A stretch of 64,000 bases of DNA from Pseudorasbora parva (lineage: Eukaryota > Chordata > Actinopteri > Cypriniformes > Gobionidae), in contig NC_090179.1 of NCBI RefSeq assembly GCF_024679245.1, forward strand, positions 4,903,320 through 4,967,319. Direction: 5' to 3'. The position numbers and the translations under genes were made by a program. Positions 46,395 through 55,980 of the stretch are shown here, one piece after another. The notes below the pieces were generated by a model. That model worked only from the letters and a program-made list of their open reading frames with translations, was not told where the DNA came from and made no database searches. The first letter of the stretch is position 1; every line of letters begins with the position of its first letter.

Positions 46395-47405
46395 TGCCAG
46401 GTCTAGTTCGTAGAACCTGACGAAGGTAGTGGAGACGACCATCCGGCCGCATTGCAAATATCATGGAGGGAAGCCCCCGACAAAAGTGCTTTCGAAGCAG
46501 CCATACCCCTGGTAGAATGCGCCCGGACAGCCAGTGGAGACGGCTGCCCGGCCGCCTCATAAGCAAGGGAAATGGCCTCGACCACCCACTTGCTCATCCT
46601 CTGCTTAGATACAGGGGCCCCCTTCTTAGGGGGCCCGAAACAGACAAATAACTGATCAGTCTTTCTCCACAGGGCAGCTCTGTGGACATATGTATCCAAC
46701 GCCCTAACAGGGCACAGCAGATTTAATCTTTCCTGGTCTGACGTCGTGAAAGGAGGAGGACAGAACGCTTGAAGAGTAATGGGGCCCCGTGGGCTCGTAG
46801 GAACCTTGGGGACATAACCCGGCCTGGGATGTAGAAAGGCTTCCACCATCCCCGGCGCAAACTCTAGACATGAGGGCCCTACAGACAGGGACTGAATATC
46901 TCCTATTCTTTTGAGAGATGAAATAGCCAAAAGGAATATAGTCTTGAGGGTGAGGAACTTATCCGAAACCTCCTCCAAGGGTTCAAATGGAGGCTCGGAC
47001 AAGCCCCGCAAAACAATGGCTAAGTCCCATGCTGGGACCCTCGAGTGCATAACAGGCCTCAACCTTAAAGTGCCACGGAGGAAACGTGTAATCAGAGGGT
47101 GTCTTCCCAAAGACACTCCACCCAAAGGGACGTGGAAGGCACCCAAGGCCGCCACGTACACCTTTATTGTGGAGGGGGTCAACCCTGCCGAGAACCTTGC
47201 CTGCAGAAACTCCAGCACTGTACCAACCGGGCAGTTAACTGGGTCCCACTGGCGTTCTCTGCACCATGCTGAGAAAAGTTTCCATTTCAGAGCGTACAGT
47301 TTCCTCGTGGACGGAGCTCTGGAGTGAAGGATGGTCTCAACGACCTCGGCCGAGAGACCTTCCTCTATGAGCCTAGCCCCCTCAGAGGCCAGGCCCACAG
47401 TTTCC
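46395..47405 (-). pseudogene. DIRS tyrosine recombinase (element C)
   Basis: A minus-strand frame ending at 46403 encodes about 330 residues of a tyrosine recombinase. A core-binding part (RAPSTRKLYALKWKLFSAWC, ILEFLQARFSAGLTPSTI-like) comes first. The catalytic domain then shows a first arginine in SSLKRIGDIQSL, H-x-x-R in RAHSTRGMAASKALL and the helix ICNAAGWSSP. A one-base loss follows SSP; the FVRFY tyrosine segment is still present in the next frame at about 46405-46420. The enzyme integrates circular element DNA by site-specific strand exchange rather than by a DDE integrase. The frame is open far upstream (to 48697), but that part is a shadow of RT/RNase H; the real gene probably starts near 47400, overlapping the RT gene's end as is usual in DIRS. 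Confidence 0.88.
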
Positions 47406-49150
47406 ACATCTCTGGGCGTGGGTGCAGGAATCTCCCGCCCGCCTGAGAGAGTAGATCCCTCCTGGTCGGAATCTCCATCGGAGAGCCTTCCAGGAGAGAT
47501 ATCAGGTCCGAAAACCATACTCGGGTCGGCCAGTACGGAGCCACTAGAAGTACCTGGGCCCCGTCCCGGCGTACCCTCTCCAGAACTCCTGGAAGCAGGA
47601 CAATCGGGGGAAAGGTGTACAGGGGTAGCCTCGGCCACTCCTGTACCATGGCATCCAACCCCAGCGGGGCTGGATGGGTCAGAGAAAACCACTGCGGGCA
47701 GTGGGAATTCTCCGCCGAAGCAAATAGGTCTATTTCCACCTTCCCATAAACCTTCCATAGGAGCTCCACCACCTCTGGGTGGAGTCTCCATTCCCCGGGC
47801 CTCGGCCCCTGCCTCGACAGGCTGTCTGCTTCCTGATTCAGGACCCCGGGGATATATACTGCCCTGACTGACAGCAATTCCCCCTGGGCCCACAGGAGGA
47901 TCCAATGTGCCAATTTGTCCAACGGACGGGACCTCAGACCCCCCTGGTGATTTATGTAGGCGACCACCGATGTGTTGTCTAACACATGGTGGCCCCTGAG
48001 GTCGGGCAGGAACTGTTTCAATGCCAGAAACACTGCGAGCATCTCTAGCCGATTTATGTGCCAGTGCCGCTGATGTTCCTGCCATAGACCCTGGGATGAG
48101 CGACCACTCATGGTCGCCCCCCAGCCCGTGAGAGAGGCGTCTGTCGTTAGCGTTACGCGACGAACATGAGCCCCCAACACGGGACCCTGAGATAAAAACC
48201 CCGGGTTTTTCCACACGACCAGAGCACGTAGGCATCGCCGCGTGACTTTGATCGTGCGGAGCGGATTTCCCCTCGGGGAGAATCCTTTTGTTTTGAGCCA
48301 CCACTGCAGTGGCCTCATGTACAGTAGGCCAAAAGGTATCACGTTGGACGCTGCTGCCATGAGACCTAACAGTTTCTGGAACTGTTTCACAGTGACGGCC
48401 CGGCCTAGCTTCTGTTCTTTGACTGCTGCCAGGATCGATGTTATGCGTGTTGGCGATAATTGCGCCCGCATAATTACCGAATCCCAGTTCACACCTAGAA
48501 AAGTGGTTCTCTGAGCCGGAGAAAGCACACTCTTCTTGGCGTTCAGCCTCAACCCCAGCTTCGACATATGGGCGAGAACAGCATCTCGATGCTGAACCGC
48601 CATCTGCTCTGTATTCGCTAGAATCAGCCAGTCGTCGATATAGTTCAGTATGCGGATGCCCTGCAGACGCAACGGCGCCAGAGCTGCATCCACACACTTG
48701 GTGAACGTGCGGGGTGACAGTGCTAGACCGAAGGGAAGTACCCGATATTGGTATGCCTCTCCCCCGAAGGCAAACCTCAGGAACTTCCTGTGATGTGGAA
48801 GGATGGAGACATGAAAATACGCATCTTGAGGTCTATGGTGACAAACCAATCCTCCGACTTGATCTGCGATACAATCTGTCTGAGTGTAAGCATCTTGAAT
48901 TTGAGCTTGGCCACCGAGCGATTTAATAGTCGCAGATCTAATATCGGGCGTAAGCCCCCATCCTTCTTCGGCACGATGAAGTAACGGCTGTAAAAGCCAG
49001 ACTCCCTGCTGGGAGGGGGAACCCTTTCTATAGCCCCTTTTTGCAGGAGTGTCTCTACTTCCTGTGCCATTACCAGAGCCTGCTCCGGGCCCACCTCTGT
49101 AGGTAGGACACCGCTGAAAGGAGGTGGCCGACTTTTGAATTGAATGGCGT
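47365..49150 (-). pseudogene. DIRS reverse transcriptase-RNase H (element C)
   Basis: Two minus-strand frames joined by one lost base near 48830. The upstream frame gives VETLLQKGAIERVPPP, FIVPKKDGGLRPILDLRLLN and DWFVTIDLK. The downstream frame (47365-48849) continues DAYFHVSILPHHRKFLRFAF, VLPFGLALSPRTFTKCVDAA and the active site LNYIDDWLILAN (YIDD near 48631-48642). RNase H follows with D237 (TDASLTGWG), E269 (INRLEMLAVFLAL), D291 (VLDNTSVVAYINHQGG) and D342 (NQEADSLSR), numbered in the downstream frame. About 150 further residues end the frame (VAPYWPTRVWFSDLISLL). It copies element RNA. The long uninterrupted downstream frame (494 codons) indicates youth. Confidence 0.92.
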
Positions 49151-49223
49151 ACCCCTTTCTATTATCTGCAGGACCCAATGAGATATCTTTGATAGGCGTT
49201 TCCACTCGTCTAGAAAATCTACT

Positions 49224-49935
49224 AAGGGAACCAGCCTCTCGAGGCTGGCCTCTGGTGTACTTTGAGCAACAAGCACAGTGCCCTGAAGCGGCGGACCGGC
49301 AGGGAACGACTGACTTGACTGCTCGGAAGCCCCCCGAAGGGGGAGCGGACCACCCTCGAGTGGCCCGCGGGGACCGTCTGCGCCCCGTCATTGCGGCGGG
49401 GTTGGCAGCGCGGCCCCCAGAGTGCGCTGCAGGACAACGGGTACCGTAGGCAGAGGTAAACACCGTTTCCCTTCGGAGGGGACTACCCTCAGCGTCCTTT
49501 TGTTTCCCCTGCCCTCCGAGGAGGGGGCGGACCACCCTCAGGTGGCCCGCGGAGACCCTCTGCGCCCCGACATTGCGGCGGTGTTGGCAGCGCGGCCCCT
49601 TGAGGGTACCGAAGGAAGACGGGTACCGTATGCTGAGGTAAGCACCGTCTTCCCACGGAGGGGAAACTAAGGGAACCAGCCTCTCGAGGCTGGCGTCTGG
49701 TGAAATTTGAGCAGCGAGTGCAGTGCCCTGAAACGGCGAACCGGCAGGGAACACCTGACCTGACTGCTCGCATGCCCTCCGAGGAGGGGGCGGACCACCC
49801 TCAGGTGGCCCGCGGAGACCCTCTGCGCCCTGACATTGCGGCGGGGTTAGCAGCGCGGCCCCCTGTGGGCACCGGAGGAAGACGGGTACCGTGTGCTGAG
49901 GTAAGCACCGATTTCCTTCGGAGGGGAAATGCCAG
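49224..49935 (-). repeat. Internal tandem repeats in the gag-RT linker of DIRS C
   Basis: Three copies of a GC-rich block (GGACCACCCTCAGGTGGCCC and GCGGCGGGGTTGGCAGCGCG) start near 49345, 49530 and 49790. A longer unit (AAGGGAACCAGCCTCTCGAG...) repeats at 49224 and 49668, a period of about 444 bp. The minus-strand frame 50000-48777 stays open across the array, so it would encode a repetitive linker ahead of RT. Confidence 0.85.
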
Positions 49936-50745
49936 GGACGATGCAGCTGAAGGCGAGAGATAGCTCGCAAGCGTCTCTTCGATCTTCGGCATCGCCCCAT
50001 AACCGTAGTGCTTCAGCCCCATGATGTTACTATAGACCGAAGTCTGAGGGCTGAACACACGGTATGACGCCGGTCTCCTCCATGATTTTGCCACCTCGGT
50101 GTGCAAATCATGGAAGAATGGCAGGCCCCGTCCCTGAGGTTCTGAAGCGCGAGCGGGCAGGGATCTTTATCTAATTTACTAGATCTTTTTCTTCCTGCCT
50201 CTGATCTCTCAATGGGCCAGTCGATATTTAATCTGGCCACAGCTCGCGTCAAAACCTCAACGCGCAGGGGACTGAAGTGGCGAGTCTTCAGTCACGATGC
50301 TCTCAACGTCCACCTCCTCGGAGCTGGATAGTTGGAGCACCGGCGACTCTCTCGGGGGGGAAGAAACCGCAATGCGTGCTTCCAAGCCCCGAGAAGAGCC
50401 GCTGGATGGAGCAGGTGAGGGCAGAGATAAGGCAGCGCCCGTCTCAAACCCCTCTGCAACATCCAATTGTGAACCCCACGACTGCAGCCTCCGCTCTGCC
50501 TCGGCAGCAGCGGGACCAGAGCCACGGGGAACACGAGCCGAGGCACCCTCCTCGAAGAGTGCCCGGCGGGAGCGCAGCGTTCTCAGCGGTAGCTTCTCAC
50601 AGTGCTCGCAAGCAGCCCCCTCGAGGGCTGCCTGGGCATGCTGCGCTCCCAAGCAGGCAACACACAGAGAGTGTGTATCCCCACCCGTGATGTAGCGAGG
50701 GCAGGGATGAACACACCTCTTAAACTGACTGCTTTCACTCGCCAT
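49801..50745 (-). pseudogene. DIRS gag (element C)
   Basis: The start is the ATG at 50745 (MASESSQFKRCVHPCPRYIT), chosen because element D begins the same way; the frame is open further upstream but without conservation. Cysteines and histidines follow as CVHPCP, THSLCVACLGAQHA and ACEHCEK, a candidate zinc-binding N-terminus. Then come RALFEEGASARVPRGSGPAA, EAERRLQSWGSQLDVAEGF and an acidic tail to a stop near 50257. The next frame (50252-50013) gives TRAVARLNIDWP. A third (50106 onwards) gives MGLKHYGYGAMPKIEETLAS, LSPSAASSL. The second half of gag (HLWLNI... and SELFGTS...) is absent. The gene is therefore deleted and frameshifted. Confidence 0.82.
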
Positions 50746-51053
50746 AATTCTATCTATTTTATTTTCTCTTTTTTTGTAAATAGTAATATTTAACAAAAGG
50801 GTGGAAAATCTCTTTCAATAGACAGACAAAAACACCAAATAGACAGACAGGTTCACACAGATCGCTTGCTGAAGGCTCAGAAGCTAGTTCCTGTTTGTTT
50901 TCGCGGACGTTTTATAGCTTCCGGTCGATGACGTCATCACGCCGACGATCGATCTTTTTTCCAATGGAATGGTTCTACAGGCGCTTCATGACGCATTAAC
51001 GCAGAGGTGTATTCACAGCGTTTCGACGCAGCTCGAGTTCCCCGAAAGGGAAC

Positions 51054-51081
51054 TAAGGTTACAGTCGTAACCGGGGACGAT
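51054..51081 (+). other. Displaced 3' tip of DIRS B
   Basis: TAAGGTTACAGTCGTAACCG and the following GGGACG are the inverted complement of B's internal complementary region (45665-45697), with one mismatch. They therefore complete the 3' end of B that is cut off at 45953 by element C. Confidence 0.85.
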
Positions 51082-51913
51082 ATTCATAAGTAACTGTAAT
51101 ATAATAGCACATTTTTTTTCTGAGTAACTGTAATGGATTACAGCTCCTTTTATTTTGTAAAATATTATTTTGTTCAATATATTTTTGGGTATATCATCAC
51201 ATGCACATCAAATAAAATGGCATACATTATTATAAGTAAATATATTGTCACATATTTTTCAAATTGAAAGCAGCAATTCCTCATGTATTATTAAATATTG
51301 TAATATATTTATCCTGTAAGTTTTTAATTTAATATATTTATCATTCAAATATATAAGGACATATTTTCTTTGCGTTAGAGTTACCCATTTTTATTCGTTT
51401 TACGTGATAATTAATTTACTAAAGTAAAATCTAACTGATTTGCAGGGCTTGTATTTAACACAATCCAGCATTTTCTTTTTTTTACAGTGTAGGACATATA
51501 TGATTGAAAATACATTAATATTGTGCAATTTGTATATGTGGTTTTTGCAGCATATAGGATCCTTATAGTATTCTGTTGAAACATATAAGAATCACACATG
51601 TTTTTAGCGTAACTTTTCCATATGGGCAAACGTGTCAACATTCACAGTGATGAAGGTCTAATTCAGTTCAAATAGGCAGACGGGCAAACCCGCAGTGGCC
51701 AACAAAAACTCCTGCACTCATGCAGTCATTCTCTCTAACTTCCAGGAATGTTCTGAGGAGTCTTTACAATAAGACTCTGATGAAGGGTGGATATATTCAT
51801 AGAGTTCAGAAAGGGTAGAATCCAGGAGAGTAAAATGAGCCGAAAACTAGAGTAAAAAACAGAAAGCAGCGAAAGACAATTACACCAGCGCTCACTCACC
51901 CGGAAGCACTTCT

Positions 51914-51916
<3 letters not shown>
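51082..51916. other. AT-rich non-coding stretch
   Basis: No gene or repeat recognised. Confidence 0.45.

Positions 51917-51981
<65 letters not shown>
51917..51981. repeat. (TA)n microsatellite
   Basis: About 32 dinucleotide units directly abutting the left end of the Tc1 element at 51982. Confidence 0.97.
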
Positions 51982-51982
<1 letters not shown>

Positions 51983-52211
51983 TCACCTAAAGGATTATTA
52001 GGAGCACCATACTAATACTGTGTTTGACCCCCTTTCCCCTTCAGAACTGCCTTACTTCTACGTGGCATTGATTCAACAAGGTGCTGAAAGCATTCTTTAG
52101 AAATGTTGGCTCATATTGATAGGAGAGCATCTTGCAGTTGATGGAGATATGTGGGATGCAAATCCAGGGCACAAAGCTCCCGTTCCACCACATCCCAAAG
52201 ATGCTCTATTG

Positions 52212-52745
52212 CAGGGGTTAGCAAGTATATTTGGCCATGGGCCAATAAATAATTTGCCACTAGGTAGTGGGCCAAAATACAGTCAAGGAATAATTTAATA
52301 AATAAATTATTTAAAAAAATACAACTAGAATTGCCTGACATATTCTAACTGTCTTTTGTAACTGTTAGTGAGCTTATCAGTTTTTTTGTATAAATTAATA
52401 AAGCATTTGCCTAGTGACAAGTATCTTCAATCACCAAATTGCAACACAGACCCCCTTGCTAAAACACACATGTGGAAGACGCAGAATGGATAAATAATAA
52501 CTCATAAAAATTTGGGGTTCGAACTCGGGTCTTTTCGCACTGGAGCCTGACGCTCTAATGATGAGGCTAAATGCTGCTTATTTTTCAGCTGGCCACTAGA
52601 TGAGCGTCTCTTGAAATGATGAGAGGTTGTCTGCACAGTTGTCATTAGTTCGCCTCCGTTACACAGACAGATAAGTTTCAGAACCAGCCGCTATCAAAAC
52701 AATCTGCCGGATTCGGCAAATGCGGGCGCGATTTGCAGAGCACTG
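52212..52745. mobile_element. hAT-like insertion inside the Tc1
   Basis: The ends CAGGGGTTAGCAAG and (reverse complement of the right end) CAGTGCTCTGCAAA match at 9 of 14 positions. The adjacent 8-mers CTCTATTG (52204-52211) and CTCTCAGG (52746-52753) look like a decayed 8-bp duplication. No coding capacity. Confidence 0.6.
52511..52572 (-). tRNA. tRNA-like sequence, probably a pseudogene or SINE head
   Basis: The minus strand has a TAGCCTCATCATTAGAGCG stretch resembling an A box and D arm, and about 37 bases later CGAGTTCGAACCCC, a good B box/T arm (consensus GGTTCGANNCC). I cannot fold a proper acceptor stem or anticodon arm, so it is not a functional tRNA. It lies within the hAT-like insertion. 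Confidence 0.35.
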
Positions 52746-52749
52746 CTCT

Positions 52750-53594
52750 CAGGTTGATATCTGTTGACTGTGGGGGCCACTTTAGTACAGTGAACTAATT
52801 TTCATGTTTAAGAAACCAGTTTGAAATTATTCGAGCTTTGTGACATGGTGCATTATCCTGCTGGAAGTAGCCATCAGAGGATGGGTGCATGGTGGTCATA
52901 AAGGGATGGACATTGTCAGAAACAGTGCTCAAGTAGGCCATGGCATGTAAATGATGCCCAATTGGCACTAAGGGGCCTAAAGTGTGCCAAGAAAACATCC
53001 TCCACACCATTACACCACCACCACCAGCCTGCACAGTGGTAACAAGGCATGATGGATCCATGTTCTCATTCTGTTTACGCCAAATTCTGACTTTACCATC
53101 TGAATGTCTTAACAGAAATCGAGACTCATCAGACCAGGCAACATTTTTCGAGTCTTTAACTGTCCAATTTTGGTGAGCTTGTGCAAATTGTAGCCTCTTT
53201 TTCCTATTTATGGTGGAGATGAATGATACCTGGTGGGTCTTCTGCTGTTGTAGCCCATCCGCCTCAAGGTTGTGCGATTTTTGGCTTCACAAATGCTTTG
53301 CTGCAATGCTTTGTGGTTGTAACGAGTGGGTATTTCAGTCAAAGTTGCTCTTCTATCAGCTTGAATCAGTCGGCCCATTCTCCTCTGACCTCTAGCATCA
53401 ACAAGGCATTTTCACCCACAGGACTGCCGCATTCTGCACGTTTTTCCCTTTTCACACCATTCTTTGTAAACCCTTGAAATGGTTGTGCATGAAAATCCCA
53501 GTAACTGAGCAGATTGTGAAATACTCTGACCAACCCGTCTGGCACCAACAACCGTGCCATGCTCAAAATTGCTTAAATCACCTTTCTTTCCCAT
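52750..53594 (-). pseudogene. Tc1 transposase pseudogene
   Basis: On the minus strand it starts MGKKGDLSNFEHGTVVGARR, then VGQSISQSAQLLGFSCTTIS (helix-turn-helix). The middle is frameshifted. The catalytic region appears as DPSCLVTTVQAGGGGVMVWR, TMHPSSDGYFQQDNAPCHKA (second aspartate) near 52850-52910. The final part with the glutamate is on the far side of the hAT insertion (near 52110-52210, AIEHLWDVVERELCA). Stops and frameshifts make it inactive. Confidence 0.83.
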
Positions 53595-53743
53595 TCTGAC
53601 ATTCAGTTTGGAGTTCAGGAGATTGTCTTGACCAGGACCACACCCCTAAATGCATTGAAGCAACTGCCATGTGATTGGTTGATTAGATAATTGCATTAAT
53701 GAGAAATTGTACAGGTGTTCCTAATAATCCTTTAGGGGAGTGT

Positions 53744-53795
53744 GGAATTAAGGCAGTTCTGAAGGCATAAGGGGGTCAAACACAGTAATAGTATG

Positions 53796-53800
<5 letters not shown>
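53744..53800 (+). repeat. Inverted partial copy of the Tc1 left arm
   Basis: TTAAGGCAGTTCTGAAGGCA and AGGGGGTCAAACACAGTAAT are the inverted complement of 52006-52056 (the left arm of the same Tc1 family). They lie beyond the right end of the element and run into a (TA)n array. Confidence 0.75.

Positions 53801-53802
<2 letters not shown>

Positions 53803-53870
<68 letters not shown>
53803..53870. repeat. (TA)n microsatellite
   Basis: About 34 dinucleotide units next to the inverted Tc1 arm fragment and just before DIRS fragment D. Confidence 0.97.
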
Positions 53871-53872
<2 letters not shown>

Positions 53873-53954
53873 GAGTGTCCAACGCAAGAGTTTTCACATA
53901 CACAGAATTTTTTTGATTTACATTTATACTGACAATAGTGACATAACATACACT

Positions 53955-55060
53955 ATGGCAAGCAAACAACATTCCAGGAAGTGTATTCCTCCCTGCCCAC
54001 ATTACATCACAGGTGAGAATACACACCAAATGTGTGTTGTTTATGGGAGCGCAGCATGCCCAGTCGGCTCTTGGGGGAGCCGGCTGCGAGCACTGTGAGG
54101 GTCTGTTTATGAAAACGCTGTGCTCCCACCAAGTGCTTTTTGAGGAGGGTGCTTTAGCACAAGTTCCCCGCGGCTCAGGCCCCGCATCTGCTGAGGCAGA
54201 GCGGAAGCTTCAGTCGTGGGGTTCGCAATTGGATCTGACAGAGGGGTTAGAGGTGGATAGTGTCAGCATCGATGCAGGTGGAAGTGAAGACTCGCCCCTT
54301 TATTCCCCTGCGAGTAAGGAGCTCGTGGAAGTACTGAGTAGAGCTGTGGCCAAGCTGGCCACAAGTAGCTCAGGAACGCTCATCAGTGGGAAGCAAGCTG
54401 AATGAACGTTTCTTGCCTGCGCAAGCTGCTCAGCTTCCACAATGAGGCTTTCCATTTTTTCCAGACATCCACACCGACGTGATCCACACCGAGACTGGTG
54501 TCATCCAGAATCTTCAGTCCCCAAACATCCACCACAGTAACATCTTGGGACTGAGGAGACATGGATATGGGTCGATGCCGAGGGTGGTGGAGACGCTTGC
54601 GAGCCATCTCTCTCCCAAGTCGGCATCGTCCCTTAAAGCCCCGACTTTTCCCACCAAGCCACTAAGAGCTACTTCAGCGCTTGTGGGCAAAGCGTACTTG
54701 GTGGCAGGTCAGGCTGCTGCATGCTTGCACACAATGTCTATCGTGCAAGCATATCAGGCAGACCTGCTGAAGGACCTGGGGGAAAGTGAAGAGATCGGGC
54801 TGATATGATCAGAGAGCTCCGATCTTTGGCAGATTTAGCTCTCCGTGCCACCAAGGAGATGGCCAAGTCTATTGGCTGTTCTATGGCATCCTGGTGGCCA
54901 CGGAGAGACAACCTCTGGTTAAATTTGACCGACATAAAGGATAAGGACAAAAGCTTTGTTGGACACCCCGCTGTCTCCTGATGGCCTGTTCGGTGATGCC
55001 GTAAACACCGTCACCAACAGGTTTCAGGAGGCTAAAAAGCAAGTGGCGGTGCTCCAATAG
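53955..55060 (+). pseudogene. DIRS gag (fragment D)
   Basis: It starts MASKQHSRKCIPPCPHYITG, as in element C, with cysteines/histidines CIPPCP, THQMCV and, after a frameshift near 54030, CEHCEG. FEEGALAQVPRGSGPASAEA and RKLQSWGSQLDLTEGLEV follow. A stop near 54405 is followed by LRRHGYGSMPRVVETLASHL, AYLVAGQAAACLHTMSIVQA and YQADLLKDLGESEE in a second frame, then degenerate RATKEMAKS.. and SPDGLFGDAVNTVTNRFQEA near 54975-55040. It preserves the second half of gag that element C lacks. Confidence 0.8.
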
Positions 55061-55309
55061 TTCTTTCCATGTAAACCCCAGATTCCTGCTGCTTCTGGAC
55101 GTGAGCAGCATAAGCCGACTACCAGCTCCTCACATCGAGCATAACAGAAACAGAGTGTCTCCACCCGTACTTTACTCCCCCACAGAAGGGGTGGGGCGGC
55201 GCTCTCGGGCACAGCCTTCGAAGTGTAAGATGGATCAGAGGACCGTTATTATCTCTAAGATGGCTGTGTCGAAGAGACCCTGACGCCGGTGGTGTCAGGG
55301 TTGTGAGGG

Positions 55310-55970
55310 TTGTCCCCTCCGAAGGCAGGTGGTGCTCACCTCAGCATACAGTGCCCTGAAGGTGCAAGAAGGATGGGGGGGTTACGGCCCGTTTTAGATC
55401 TGCACATTCTCAACCGCACCGTAGCGAAGCTCATGTTCAAGATGCCTACACTCAAACAGATCGTGCCACAGATCAGGTCTGAAGACTGGTTTGTCACGAT
55501 AGATCTAAAAGACGCTTATTTCCATGTCTCCATCCTTCCACAGCACAGGAAGTTTCTGAGGTTCACTTTCAGGGGAGAAGCTTACCAATTTCGGGTTCTT
55601 CCATTCAGTCTAGGGTTGTCACCCTGCACGTTCACAAAGTGTGTAGATACAGCTCTTGTCCCCTTGTGTATGCAGGGGATTCGGATTCTCAATTACATCG
55701 ACGACTGGCTGATCTTAGCTCAGTCTGCTCAGATGGCGGCCCAGCATCGAGATGTTGTGCTTGCACACATTAGAAAGCTGGGGCCGTGACTGAACTTCAA
55801 GAGCAGATCAGAGCCGCGCGTGGGGTCGATTCTCACAGCAGTAAAAAGGGGTGAAACTAGACCAGTCACTTTCAGAGACTGTTGGGTATGATGGCAGCAG
55901 CGTCCAACGTTACACCTTGCGGCCTGTTGTTAATGAGACCATTGCAGTGGTGGCTCAAGGCCAAGGGGTT
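55310..55970 (+). pseudogene. DIRS reverse transcriptase fragment (D)
   Basis: GLRPVLDLHILNRTVAKLMF, EDWFVTIDLKDAYFHVSILP, VLPFSLGLSPCTFTKCVDTA and the active site LNYIDDWLILAQ (near 55690-55725) are in one open frame to 55789, without the frameshift present in C. The following thumb region (PRVGSILTAVKRGE...) is decayed and the frame is lost. No RNase H follows. Confidence 0.85.
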
Positions 55971-55980
55971 TTCCCCAAAG

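Larger units (their letters stand above)
45954..51053 (-). mobile_element. DIRS element C (gag, RT-RNase H, tyrosine recombinase)
   Basis: A 5.1-kb DIRS element with genes on the minus strand in the order gag, RT/RNase H, recombinase. The inverted terminal repeats (about 46000-46150 and 50890-51030) share a GACGTCATC motif, TATAAAACGTC-like promoter sequence and CATGAAGCGCCTGTAGAACC. The ICR (46204-46300) copies both extremities. Visible damage is one single-base loss in RT, one in the recombinase just before the catalytic tyrosine, and breaks in gag. It is inserted in the 3' end of element B. Confidence 0.9.
51982..53743 (-). mobile_element. Tc1-like transposon split by a hAT-like insertion
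   Basis: The left end CTCACCTAAAGGATTATTAG and the right end CTAATAATCCTTTAGGGGAG are inverted copies. The transposase remnant runs on the minus strand. The segment 52212-52745 is foreign: the flanking Tc1 sequence (CAAAGATGCTCTATTG then GGTTGATATCTGTTGACTGT) reads on once it is removed. Without it the element is about 1.2 kb, a normal Tc1 size. Confidence 0.87.
53900..55980 (+). mobile_element. DIRS fragment D (gag and partial RT)
   Basis: A plus-strand DIRS remnant: gag at 53955-55060 and part of RT at 55350-55970, with no terminal repeats, no RNase H and no recombinase. It ends abruptly near 55980 in TTTTCCCCAAAG, which corresponds to the same point (GFSPRG) in C, so it was cut by deletion or 3' truncation. 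Confidence 0.8.

Noticed and set aside
47331..47867. 178-codon plus-strand frame opposite DIRS C
   Set aside because: Mirror of the GC-rich RT/RNase H gene on the other strand.
46403..48697. 764-codon minus-strand frame read as one protein
   Set aside because: Only the last third (tyrosine recombinase) is real. The upstream part is the out-of-frame shadow of the RT/RNase H gene, which is recognisable in the other frame.
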